A stretch of DNA of 26,388 bases, from contig CAJWER010000008.1 in assembly GCA_913030785.1 (NCBI GenBank), positions 1 through 26,388 on the forward strand, read 5' to 3'. Numbering within the stretch: position 1 is the stretch's first letter; the number at the start of each line of letters is the position of its first letter. The notes under the pieces are model-generated. The model was given only the letters and a program-made list of their open reading frames with translations, made no database searches and had not been told where the DNA came from. Below, piece by piece: positions 1-5,975 of this stretch. The translations under genes and the position numbers were made by a program. Origin of the DNA: an uncultured Chloroflexota bacterium. GTDB lineage: Bacteria; Chloroflexota; Dehalococcoidia; Lucifugimonadales; CAJWER01.

Positions 1-14
1 GCAGCAACTCGGGA

Positions 15-35
15 GGGCGGGTCGCAGACCCGCCC
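15..35. repeat. REP-like GC-rich palindrome
   Basis: Perfect 9-bp arms GGGCGGGTC (15-23) and GACCCGCCC (27-35) flank a 3-nt loop (gca) and are followed by CCTAC. The hairpin lies downstream of the minus-strand SDR gene and has no U-run, so it looks like an intergenic palindromic repeat rather than a standard terminator. A related unit lies 30 bases further on. Confidence 0.55.
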
Positions 36-64
36 CTACGACAGTCATCGCTGGCTCCCAGGTA

Positions 65-86
65 GGGTCAGGTCTGTGACCTGCCC
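65..86. repeat. REP-like palindrome, second unit
   Basis: Arms CAGGTC (69-74) and GACCTG (78-83) are separated by tgt. They extend through GGG (65-67) and CCC (84-86), with one bulged T at 68. The core AGGTCTGTGACCTGCCC recurs in opposite orientation at 12628-12644, so this is a dispersed repeat and not a chance hairpin. Confidence 0.6.
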
Positions 87-140
87 GGAGGGGACGCAGG
101 CCGCGGTTCAACCGGCTAAGCATGAGCAACAAGGCCCCAC

Positions 141-920
141 TCAGTCCCTGAGGATGGCTCCGCCGTCTACGTGCAGGCACTGGCCTGTGATGTTAGCTGC
201 GTCGTCCGAAACCAGGAACGCCGCAGCCTTGCCAACGTCCTCCACAGTCTGAGGTCTGCCCATGGGAATCACATCCTCATAGCGCTCTAGAAATATCTCG
301 TATGGGTCCTTGCCGTCGAAGTCAGCGTCTTTATCCTGGGCTCGGAGCGAGCCTCTCTCCTGGAGAGGTGTCCAGACAGCGCCGGGACAGATCGCGTTGA
401 CATTGATTTCCGACGAAGCAAGCTCGTACGCCAGCCCTTTCGTGTACCGGAGCACAGCCGCCTTGCCAGTAGCATAGGCGCCACCCCAACGTCGACCAGC
501 GTGCCCGGCCATCGAAGCGATGTTCACTATCTTGCCGTAGCCCCTCTTTTTCATCCCCGGCACCAGGGCGTCGCAGCACCGAACGACCCCCATCACATTG
601 ATTTCGAATATCCGCCTCCACACCGTTTCGTCGTCATTCCACCCGCTGATCCCAGCGTTGTTGACCAGAATGTCCACGGCGCCGAACCGCGCTTCTGCCT
701 GGCGGACCGCGTCGGCTACCTCCTCAGTGCTCGCCACGTCCGCCCTGAGCGCCAGGGAATCGCCATCAAGTCCACTCGACACGACCTCTGCCGCCGCAAA
801 GTCGATATCTGCCACCACGACCTTCGCGCCCTGCCCTACCAGGACCTGCGCTATTCCCGCGCCGATACCACTACCGCCCCCTGTAACGAATGCAGTCCTA
901 CCGGTCAGATCGCAAATCAT
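141..920 (-). CDS. SDR-family NAD(P)-dependent dehydrogenase
   Basis: Classical short-chain dehydrogenase/reductase of 259 aa, the usual family length. The Rossmann nucleotide-binding motif TGGGSGIG is at residues 13-20 and NNAG at 87-90. The catalytic set is Asn108, Ser136, Tyr149 and Lys153 (YATGK). Asp38 at the end of the second strand favours NAD over NADP, as is known for the family. An upstream in-frame start exists, but the ATG at 918-920 is preferred because the Rossmann fold begins right after it and GAGGAA precedes it at good spacing. The gene is transcribed away from the UxuA-like dehydratase, sharing a 194-bp intergenic region. This suggests a joint role in oxidising or reducing a sugar or sugar acid, for example a keto-acid/mannonate-type step. 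The substrate cannot be read from sequence. Confidence 0.93.
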   Translation of the reverse strand: MICDLTGRTAFVTGGGSGIGAGIAQVLVGQGAKVVVADIDFAAAEVVSSGLDGDSLALRADVASTEEVADAVRQAEARFGAVDILVNNAGISGWNDDETVWRRIFEINVMGVVRCCDALVPGMKKRGYGKIVNIASMAGHAGRRWGGAYATGKAAVLRYTKGLAYELASSEINVNAICPGAVWTPLQERGSLRAQDKDADFDGKDPYEIFLERYEDVIPMGRPQTVEDVGKAAAFLVSDDAANITGQCLHVDGGAILRD

Positions 921-1048
921 GTTGTCTTCCTCTTCGCTCAGAACTTCCTGGACATTGAACCCACCAGCTTGCCAGACAAGGCCAGCATACCAACCTGGCC
1001 CACCTCCTGCAGATACCCCGCTCAGGCCAACAAAGCGTGTGCAGCACC

Positions 1049-1078
1049 TTGTGTTCGCAAGACGCCGCACCTTACAAT
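1049..1078 (+). promoter_or_regulatory. Candidate promoter for the UxuA-like gene
   Basis: TTGTGT (1049-1054) and TACAAT (1073-1078) are separated by 18 bases. Transcription would start near 1085, 30 bases before the ATG at 1115. The -35 is weak and the -10 is good. Confidence 0.4.
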
Positions 1079-1114
1079 CCCGACGCCCTATATTCCCCTT
1101 TGGAGGAGCTATCC

Positions 1115-2077
1115 ATGAGAGTCGGATTCGGACAGTTCAGGGAAGCCACACCTGAGTACCTGCGATTCAGCGCCCAGTTCGGCGCAACAGACGTGCTGTT
1201 CAACAACGCGAACCTGCCTGGTGCTGGAGGCCGATGGCAGCTCCACGACCTGGTGCGATTACGCCTCTCCGTCGAACAGCACGGCCTGAAACTATCTGCC
1301 CTAGAAAACGTGCCCACTACCTTCTACGACCACATCATGCTCGCAGGCCCAAAGCGCGACGAGCAGATCGAGAACATGATCTTCACCGTCCGCAACATCG
1401 CCCGGGCCGAGATACCGATCTTTGGATATAACTGGATGCCATCGTCGGTGTGGCGCACCACGCCTGAAGCCATCAGGGGCGGATCGATAGCCACAGCCTT
1501 CGATTACGACCATGCGTTGCAGATGCCGCTCACCCACGACCGGGAGTACATCGAGGAGGAGGTCTGGGAGAACCTGGAGTACTGGATCAAGATCATCACC
1601 CCGATAGCCGAAGAGGAGGGGATTCGGCTCGGGATTCACCCGTGTGACCCACCAGTACCCGTACTCGGGGGCGTCCCGCAAATTCTCAGATCCTTCGCCT
1701 CGTACAAGCGGCTCATCGAGATATATCCCTCGGACTCGAATGCGATCGAGTTTTGCCAGGGCACCTTCTCGGAGATGGAGGGCGATGACATCTACGAGAT
1801 GATTCAATATTTCGGAGAGCGCCATAAGATCATGTACGTCCACTTCCGCAACGTTTCGGGGCAGGTGCCAAAATTCCACGAAGAGTTCGTGAACACCGGC
1901 TACGTCGACATGCACCGGGCGATGTCGATCTACCACGACTTCGGCTTCGACGGCTTCTTCATCGACGACCACGTCCCTCAGACATACCAGGACACTGAGT
2001 GGGGCCACCGCGGCCGTGCCTTTGCCAACGGCTACATCCAGGGACTGATTGAGGCGGTACAAAAGGCAGGGGCCTAG
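1115..2077 (+). CDS. Mannonate dehydratase-like protein (UxuA family, TIM barrel)
   Basis: Protein of 320 aa resembling D-mannonate dehydratase, which converts D-mannonate to 2-keto-3-deoxygluconate using Mn(II)/Fe(II) in hexuronate breakdown. Conserved blocks are visible in order: IHPCDPP (His175), CQGT (Cys214), HFRNV (His243), a PKFHEEFVNTGYVDM stretch and FFIDDHVP (Asp284/285). These match the metal-ligand His, Cys, His and Asp of the family. It is shorter than E. coli UxuA (394 aa). The start at ATG 1115 is chosen because GGAGGAG (1102-1108) sits just upstream and the barrel strand MRVGFGQF begins there; an upstream start would add 26 unrelated residues. It is divergent from an SDR gene, a common partner for sugar-acid catabolism. 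The family is clear. The exact substrate is not, since many UxuA-like proteins of uncultured bacteria are uncharacterised. Confidence 0.85.
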   Translation: MRVGFGQFREATPEYLRFSAQFGATDVLFNNANLPGAGGRWQLHDLVRLRLSVEQHGLKLSALENVPTTFYDHIMLAGPKRDEQIENMIFTVRNIARAEIPIFGYNWMPSSVWRTTPEAIRGGSIATAFDYDHALQMPLTHDREYIEEEVWENLEYWIKIITPIAEEEGIRLGIHPCDPPVPVLGGVPQILRSFASYKRLIEIYPSDSNAIEFCQGTFSEMEGDDIYEMIQYFGERHKIMYVHFRNVSGQVPKFHEEFVNTGYVDMHRAMSIYHDFGFDGFFIDDHVPQTYQDTEWGHRGRAFANGYIQGLIEAVQKAGA

Positions 2078-2260
2078 GAGCCAGGGGTAGGGATTCGGGG
2101 TTCGGGGTATGGGTCTGAGGTGAGACCAGAAGCCAGAACCTGAGGCTCTCTTTTGGGGTGTGCAGCGAGGCGTAGCCCTTCGCCGGGAGTGTGAGGGTGC
2201 CCCTCACAAATATGTACCTTCTTTCTTCCTACGAAAGCGCTGGCGATATGGAGGCGAAAC
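2078..2260. other. Intergenic region with small hairpins
   Basis: No gene is visible. The region contains G-rich direct repeats (ggggtagggattcggggttc), a hairpin GGTCT-gaggtg-AGACC (2112-2127), a GGCG/CGCC pair (2169-2184) and a 7-bp hairpin GTGAGGG-tgc-CCCTCAC (2191-2207). The GGTCT/AGACC unit resembles the palindromes near positions 15-86 and 12628. The ribosome-binding site for the next gene (GGAGG) is at the end. Confidence 0.4.
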
Positions 2261-2992
2261 ATGGGTAACAATGAGCAGGCGGAGCTATCGAGCGAGACGA
2301 GTCAATTTACGAATGCCGTTATCGGCGAGGACGCCCTGATCGATCCCGATGTGATGGTCGGATACCGCTACCATCCGGATTGTGGGCCGGCCCGCATCGG
2401 TAAGAACTCCATTCTTCGGAAGGGTACGGTCATCTACGGCGACGTGAACATCGGCGACCACTTCCACTCGACTCACTACGCCGTCATCCGCGCTATGGTC
2501 CAGATGGGCGACTACTGCACGCTGCTCAACCACTCGACCATAGAGGGCATCGTGCGGATGGGAAACGGTGTGCGGATCATGTCCCATGTGTACATACCCT
2601 CACGCACATGGTTCGGCGACAACGTCTTCGTGGGGCCAGGTGTCAAATTCCTGAACGACCGCTATCCGGGTCGAAGAGAGCCAGCGCCGGAGCCTCGCGG
2701 CGCGACGGTGGAGGACGACGTGATGATCGGCGGGGGCTGCACAATTCTGCCCGGCGTGACCATCGGTGAACGCAGCTTCATCGCGGCAGGGGCGGGGGTC
2801 AACAAGGACGTGCCGCCTCGTAGCTTCGTGGTGGGAGTCCCTGGACGCATCTCGCCGCTGCCTGATCACCTGGACATGCCCAATAGCCGTCAGCTAACGC
2901 GTCAGAACCGCGATTTCTGGAATCCAGAAGGCGAATACCCGGGGGTGTCTATCTGGCCCGACTACTGGTCAGAGCGCTTCGGCACGGAATAG
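2261..2992 (+). CDS. Hexapeptide-repeat (left-handed beta-helix) acyltransferase
   Basis: Protein of 243 aa with imperfect hexapeptide repeats from about residue 20 to 185 (for example VIGEDALIDPDVMVG, IGKNSILRKGTVIYGD, VTIGERSFIAAGAGV). They end in the family-typical DVPPRSFVVGVPGRI. Such proteins form trimeric left-handed beta-helices that usually transfer acetyl or other acyl groups to sugars, with a histidine in a loop as base; candidate histidines occur around residues 67-95. The last 50 residues (after LPDHLDM) are outside the repeat and rich in Asn, Arg and Trp, and I do not recognise them. The ATG at 2261 follows GGAGG at correct distance. Nearby sugar oxidoreductases suggest a sugar or sugar-nucleotide substrate, but this is inference. 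The 3' end overlaps a convergent gene by 31 bases. Confidence 0.85.
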   Translation: MGNNEQAELSSETSQFTNAVIGEDALIDPDVMVGYRYHPDCGPARIGKNSILRKGTVIYGDVNIGDHFHSTHYAVIRAMVQMGDYCTLLNHSTIEGIVRMGNGVRIMSHVYIPSRTWFGDNVFVGPGVKFLNDRYPGRREPAPEPRGATVEDDVMIGGGCTILPGVTIGERSFIAAGAGVNKDVPPRSFVVGVPGRISPLPDHLDMPNSRQLTRQNRDFWNPEGEYPGVSIWPDYWSERFGTE

Positions 2993-3468
2993 CGGGCCGG
3001 CGCTGCCGGAGAATCGACCTCAAAGTAGGCGTCAGGGGGGTTGTAGAGATGCCAGCTCAGCGGCCACTCACCTACCATCGTCGGGTACTTCCGTTCCTTC
3101 TTCGGGTCCGGCACGAGCATCAGGTAGATGTGCCCGGTTATCGCAAGGATTACACCGGGCAGCGCTAGAAACGGGCGGGACCACGGATAGGAGTACCAGA
3201 GCCGACTCATCCCCATTAACGGCAGCCACCACACGAGGAACCATATGCCGGTGAAAATCAGCAGCACGAGCATGCCCAACACCAGCCGGTCAAGTATCTT
3301 GCCTGCGATTCGGAGAACGGCATCCGCGGGCGCCAGGACAAGCGACAATATACTAGTGACCGAAGTGACCATCCATCTGACAAGTTGAGTCACAAAATCC
3401 ACGGGGCTATGGACGCGAGCGAATCGCAGCCTCAAGTCAAAATCATCCACTTGCCACAACCAGGTCAC
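2962..3468 (-). CDS. Small membrane protein of unknown function
   Basis: I do not recognise this 168-aa protein. It has an amphipathic or weakly hydrophobic segment (MVTSVTSILSLVLAPADAVL, about residues 33-52). Two clear membrane spans follow: LVLGMLVLLIFTGIWFLVWW, then FLALPGVILAITGHIYLMLV after a short loop with SRLWYSYPWSR. The soluble tail is rich in Pro, Trp and Tyr (EWPLSWHLYNPPDAYFEV). The GTG start at 3466-3468 is chosen because AGGAGG (3475-3480) lies 6 bases upstream; the more distal TTG at 3501 lacks this. Its 3' end runs into the acyltransferase gene in convergent orientation. An extended -10 promoter (TGGTAGAAT) lies about 47 bases upstream of the start. The regular membrane pattern and strong Shine-Dalgarno support a real gene. 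The function is unknown. Confidence 0.7.
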   Translation of the reverse strand: MTWLWQVDDFDLRLRFARVHSPVDFVTQLVRWMVTSVTSILSLVLAPADAVLRIAGKILDRLVLGMLVLLIFTGIWFLVWWLPLMGMSRLWYSYPWSRPFLALPGVILAITGHIYLMLVPDPKKERKYPTMVGEWPLSWHLYNPPDAYFEVDSPAAPARYSVPKRSDQ

Positions 3469-3514
3469 ACTGCCCCTCCTTCGATCAATCGCGCCCACCA
3501 AATAAGGCGACGCT

Positions 3515-3523
3515 ATTCTACCA
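3515..3523 (-). promoter_or_regulatory. Extended -10 promoter for the small membrane protein gene
   Basis: Read on the minus strand the site is TGGTAGAAT, an extended -10 (TGn + TAGAAT). The predicted start near 3508 leaves a 5' leader of about 40 bases to the GTG at 3468. No convincing -35 is seen, which is normal for extended -10 promoters. Confidence 0.5.
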
Positions 3524-3642
3524 TGTACGACGCACGATAAAGTCTGGCGGTCGTGACCGGCTCAACCTATACTGGCGTCACTTTGGCGTTCAGATGGTCT
3601 CGGATACCCCGCCGAGGCCCGAAGCACCCAACGGAGAACCTC

Positions 3643-4707
3643 ATGCACAGAGTTGCAATCATCGGATGCGGAAGAATGGGCCAGCAGTACGCCGAGGCCT
3701 ATACGACCTTCCCAGACACCGAAGTCGTCGCCATCGCGGAGCACAACCCCGAGCGCCGCGAGGCGGTCGGCCGGCGATTCGGTGTAAAGGCGCTATACCC
3801 GGACGCGCCGTCGCTTCTCAACGACATCGTACCGGACATCGCGGCAATCATAACCCCCAGCCGCTTCTACAAGGACGCGGTTATCGCATGTGCAGAGACC
3901 GGCGTGAAGGGCATTTCCTGCGACAAACCTATCGCCGCCGTCCTGTCGGACGCCGACGAGATGGTCGAGATCTGCGCCTCCAGGGGCATCGTGTTCGCGG
4001 GGGGTAACCTGCAGCGTGCTATGAACGAGCTCCAAGAAGCGGCGAGGATGCTGCGGGCCGGTGAGTTTGGTCAGATTGTTGGGGCGGCTATCCACCAATG
4101 GGGCAACGGCGAGATTTCCGGGGGAGGCTGCCAGCACGTCTCCGCGCTCAGGCTCCTCACAGGCGCGGAGGTCGAGGCAGTGGTGGCATGGGCCACTCCG
4201 AAAGAGCTCCTCGACAGCGGCAACGATGATGGCCTACGCGTTAACGGACGCTTTCGCTTGACCTCGGGGGTGGAGTGTAGCGTGTTCAGTGAGCCGAATC
4301 CATATCAGGGCGCAGATGTCTGGACCGCCGATTCCCTGGTCCGATGGAACTGGGGCCCCCCGGAGCTGTACCGTGGGTTTGAGGACGACGGCACCCGCAA
4401 GCGCCTACACCACGAATACGCTCCATATGACTGGAACCAATTCGGCTATTTGACCGGCTCCATACGGTCGTTTATCGCCGCGATCGAGACCGGAAGTGAG
4501 CTTGCCGTCTCTGGCCACGATCTACGACAAGCGCTAGAAGTTGCGATAGCAGCCCGGGAATCCGCCAGATTAGGCGCAGTCCCTATCAAGCTTCCGCTGA
4601 AAGACCGTTCGCTCAGCCTATACCCGCGCGCCTACCGGTGGTCCGGGGGGGATGCTGAGGGCCTTGTCCAGCCGATTTCCGAAGCGCTGGGCGGTCCCCG
4701 GCTTTGA
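3643..4707 (+). CDS. Gfo/Idh/MocA-family oxidoreductase
   Basis: NAD(P)-dependent oxidoreductase of 354 aa, typical family length. The N-terminal Rossmann fold opens with VAIIGCGRMG (GxGxxG, residues 8-13). The catalytic/cofactor loop is CDKP with Lys95-Pro96, the usual EKP motif. The second domain begins with GGNLQRAMNEL and contains a GGGCQHVSALRLL segment, where the family usually carries its active-site histidine. Members act on sugars, inositols, sugar-nucleotides or biliverdin. The preserved Lys-Pro and His suggest an active sugar or polyol dehydrogenase, but the substrate is not readable. The ATG at 3643 follows GGAGA and starts exactly at the Rossmann strand; a GTG at 3553 would add 30 unrelated residues. 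A possible -10 TATACT is at 3568-3573. The gene closes the sugar-oxidoreductase cluster of the window. Confidence 0.92.
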   Translation: MHRVAIIGCGRMGQQYAEAYTTFPDTEVVAIAEHNPERREAVGRRFGVKALYPDAPSLLNDIVPDIAAIITPSRFYKDAVIACAETGVKGISCDKPIAAVLSDADEMVEICASRGIVFAGGNLQRAMNELQEAARMLRAGEFGQIVGAAIHQWGNGEISGGGCQHVSALRLLTGAEVEAVVAWATPKELLDSGNDDGLRVNGRFRLTSGVECSVFSEPNPYQGADVWTADSLVRWNWGPPELYRGFEDDGTRKRLHHEYAPYDWNQFGYLTGSIRSFIAAIETGSELAVSGHDLRQALEVAIAARESARLGAVPIKLPLKDRSLSLYPRAYRWSGGDAEGLVQPISEALGGPRL

Positions 4708-4745
4708 CAAATTCTGTGCCCAGCCAGCGGGCATATCAGCCATTG

Positions 4746-4754
4746 TGATATAAT
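4746..4754 (+). promoter_or_regulatory. Extended -10 promoter of the RRM protein gene
   Basis: TGATATAAT is a perfect extended -10 (TGn + TATAAT). Transcription starting near 4761 would give a long 5' leader of about 110 bases to the ATG at 4872. No -35 is needed or seen at 16-18 bases upstream. Confidence 0.6.
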
Positions 4755-4854
4755 TCGTCTGACTCCCGCCAAGTTGCAGTCACGACCCGCTTCCAGCGTT
4801 AGAGATGGTGAATCAAAGACGCGTGCGATGCTTGCTATGGATGAGGAGAATCTG

Positions 4855-4875
4855 ATGACAAGGAGCGCCGCATGA
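4855..4875 (+). CDS. Candidate 6-residue leader peptide upstream of the RRM gene
   Basis: GAGGAG (4843-4848) sits 6 bases before ATG 4855, which opens the mini-ORF MTRSAA. Its TGA (4873-4875) overlaps the ATG of the RNA-binding protein as ATGA. The same codons contain the AAGGAG Shine-Dalgarno of the downstream gene, so translation of the mini-ORF would pass over that site and could couple or modulate RRM protein synthesis. This is an inference from spacing and overlap only; codon statistics mean nothing at this length. Confidence 0.35.
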   Translation: MTRSAA

Positions 4876-5177
4876 ACATATACGTGGGCAATCTCCCTTT
4901 TGAGATAGACGATACAGAACTAGAGAGTACATTTACGCCATTTGGCGAGGTATCCTCAGCCAGGGTAATCCAGGACAGGTTTTCAGGCCGGTCCAGGGGC
5001 TTTGGTTTCGTAGAGATGGCAGACGACAGCCAGGCCGAAGCCGCGATACAGGCCCTCAATGGCAAGGACTTCAGTGGCCGTCCCCTGACGGTCAACGAAG
5101 CCAAGCCCCGAGAGGACAGGCGCGGTGGCGACGGTGGCGACGGTGGCGGCGGCGGCGGCGGCGAGCGCCGCTGGTAG
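4872..5177 (+). CDS. RRM-domain RNA-binding protein with glycine-rich tail
   Basis: Small protein of 101 aa with one RNA-recognition motif. RNP2 is IYVGNL (residues 3-8) and RNP1 is RGFGFVEM (42-49), both with the aromatic residues that stack on RNA bases. The domain ends near residue 80 (RPLTVNEAKPR), and a Gly/Asp/Arg tail encoded by ggc/ggt triplet repeats follows, ending in ERRW. This layout matches the bacterial Rbp family, best known from cyanobacteria, where several members are cold-induced and bind mRNA in the cytoplasm. The ATG at 4872 follows AAGGAG. The gene stands alone, with its own extended -10 promoter and a strong intrinsic terminator. The long leader and structured 3' UTR suggest post-transcriptional control. 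Confidence 0.93.
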   Translation: MNIYVGNLPFEIDDTELESTFTPFGEVSSARVIQDRFSGRSRGFGFVEMADDSQAEAAIQALNGKDFSGRPLTVNEAKPREDRRGGDGGDGGGGGGGERRW

Positions 5178-5200
5178 TCTTACCGATACATTAGCCCGGT

Positions 5201-5257
5201 GAGGGACTGGTCGCCAACGCCATCATGAAGCGGTAAGCGACCGGTGGCCAGCCCCTC
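5201..5257 (+). other. Structured 3' UTR element after the RRM gene
   Basis: GAGGGACTGGTC (5201-5212) can pair with GGCCAGCCCCTC (5246-5257) over 12 positions, with one A:C mismatch and one G:U pair. An alternative inner pairing GGTCGC (5209-5214) with GCGACC (5237-5242) competes with it. The element lies between the stop codon and the terminator, so it would be part of the mRNA or a processed small RNA. Confidence 0.35.
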
Positions 5258-5276
5258 GCAAGGGCGACAGCAAGTA

Positions 5277-5313
5277 AAGAAGGCAGACCAATCAGTCTGC
5301 CTTCTTCTTTTTT
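5277..5313 (+). terminator. Intrinsic terminator of the RRM gene
   Basis: Perfect 12-bp stem AAGAAGGCAGAC (5277-5288) and GTCTGCCTTCTT (5295-5306) with a 6-nt loop, followed by C and six T. This is a strong rho-independent terminator. Confidence 0.92.
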
Positions 5314-5399
5314 CGCGGTTCGGCAACTGCGCCCGTCAACTACCGCCCCGATCAACGCACTTATCGCACCACGGCAAGGTAACTTAAATAGGAGCTAGC

Positions 5400-5900
5400 G
5401 TGGAGACTGCCGCTGATATCACAACCCGGGTCGTGACAGTCCTCGATGCGATCGGAGTCGAATACGAAATCATCGAGTGCGATCCGGACTTTGCCGATAC
5501 GGCCGCATTCTGCGAGAAGTACGGATACCCCGTAGACAATTGTGGCAACGCTATCGTCGTGGCCTCCAAGCGCGAACCGGTGCAGTTCGCCACATGTATC
5601 GTCAAGGGAACCTCCCGGCTCGATGTCAACAAGACCGTGCGCAAGCTCATGGGAGTGCCTAAAGCATCATTCGCTTCACCCGAGCAGACCGTGGAACTCA
5701 CGGGCATGATGATCGGCGGCGTCACACCCTTTGCGCTGCCTCCCGACGTACCAATCTATGCCGACGACAAGTTGATGGCCCTTGACTACGTTATCCTCGG
5801 CTCCGGGAGCCGCTCCTCGAAGGTCAAGATTGTGCCTCAGGTGTTCGACGTTCTCACGAATACACAGATCATATCGGGACTCTCCAAGGCGACCTCATAG
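5400..5900 (+). CDS. YbaK/EbsC-family aminoacyl-tRNA deacylase-like protein
   Basis: Protein of 166 aa covering a complete YbaK/ProX editing domain. Members hydrolyse mischarged aminoacyl-tRNA (Cys-tRNAPro for YbaK, Ala-tRNAPro for ProXp) in the cytoplasm. Visible marks are AIVVASKREPVQFATCIVKG, with the lysine region used for substrate binding, then LDVNKTVRKLMGV and ASPEQTVELTGMMIGGVTPF, where the GGVTPF loop is the family signature. The start is GTG 5400, with AGGAG (5390-5394) 5 bases upstream. The sequence does not tell which mischarged tRNA is the substrate, and some members are of unknown specificity. No operon partner is evident: the upstream gene ends in a terminator, and the downstream MFS gene has its own putative promoter. 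Confidence 0.88.
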   Translation: METAADITTRVVTVLDAIGVEYEIIECDPDFADTAAFCEKYGYPVDNCGNAIVVASKREPVQFATCIVKGTSRLDVNKTVRKLMGVPKASFASPEQTVELTGMMIGGVTPFALPPDVPIYADDKLMALDYVILGSGSRSSKVKIVPQVFDVLTNTQIISGLSKATS

Positions 5901-5915
5901 GGTGCCTGTCTGTGG

Positions 5916-5924
5916 TGCTACAAT
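5916..5924 (+). promoter_or_regulatory. Candidate extended -10 promoter before the MFS gene
   Basis: TGCTACAAT is an extended -10 (TGn + TACAAT) located 16 bases after the YbaK stop. The predicted start near 5931 leaves about 45 bases to the GTG at 5976. The identical nonamer occurs before the partial gene at the end of the window. Confidence 0.45.
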
Positions 5925-5975
5925 GGGCTTCACCTTGAACTCAGCGACTAACACACCACAGACCCACGGTGCATT

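Noticed and set aside
501..1118. 205-aa frame antisense to the SDR gene
   Set aside because: It is a shadow of the SDR coding frame: it lacks a Shine-Dalgarno, has a composition unlike real proteins and matches no family.
4704..4709. TTGACA as -35 for the RRM gene
   Set aside because: It lies 39 bases before TATAAT, too far for a sigma-A promoter. It also overlaps the stop codon of the upstream gene.
5118..5165. Triplet repeat (ggt/ggc) as a tandem repeat of interest
   Set aside because: It simply encodes the glycine-rich tail of the RRM protein, which is usual for the family.
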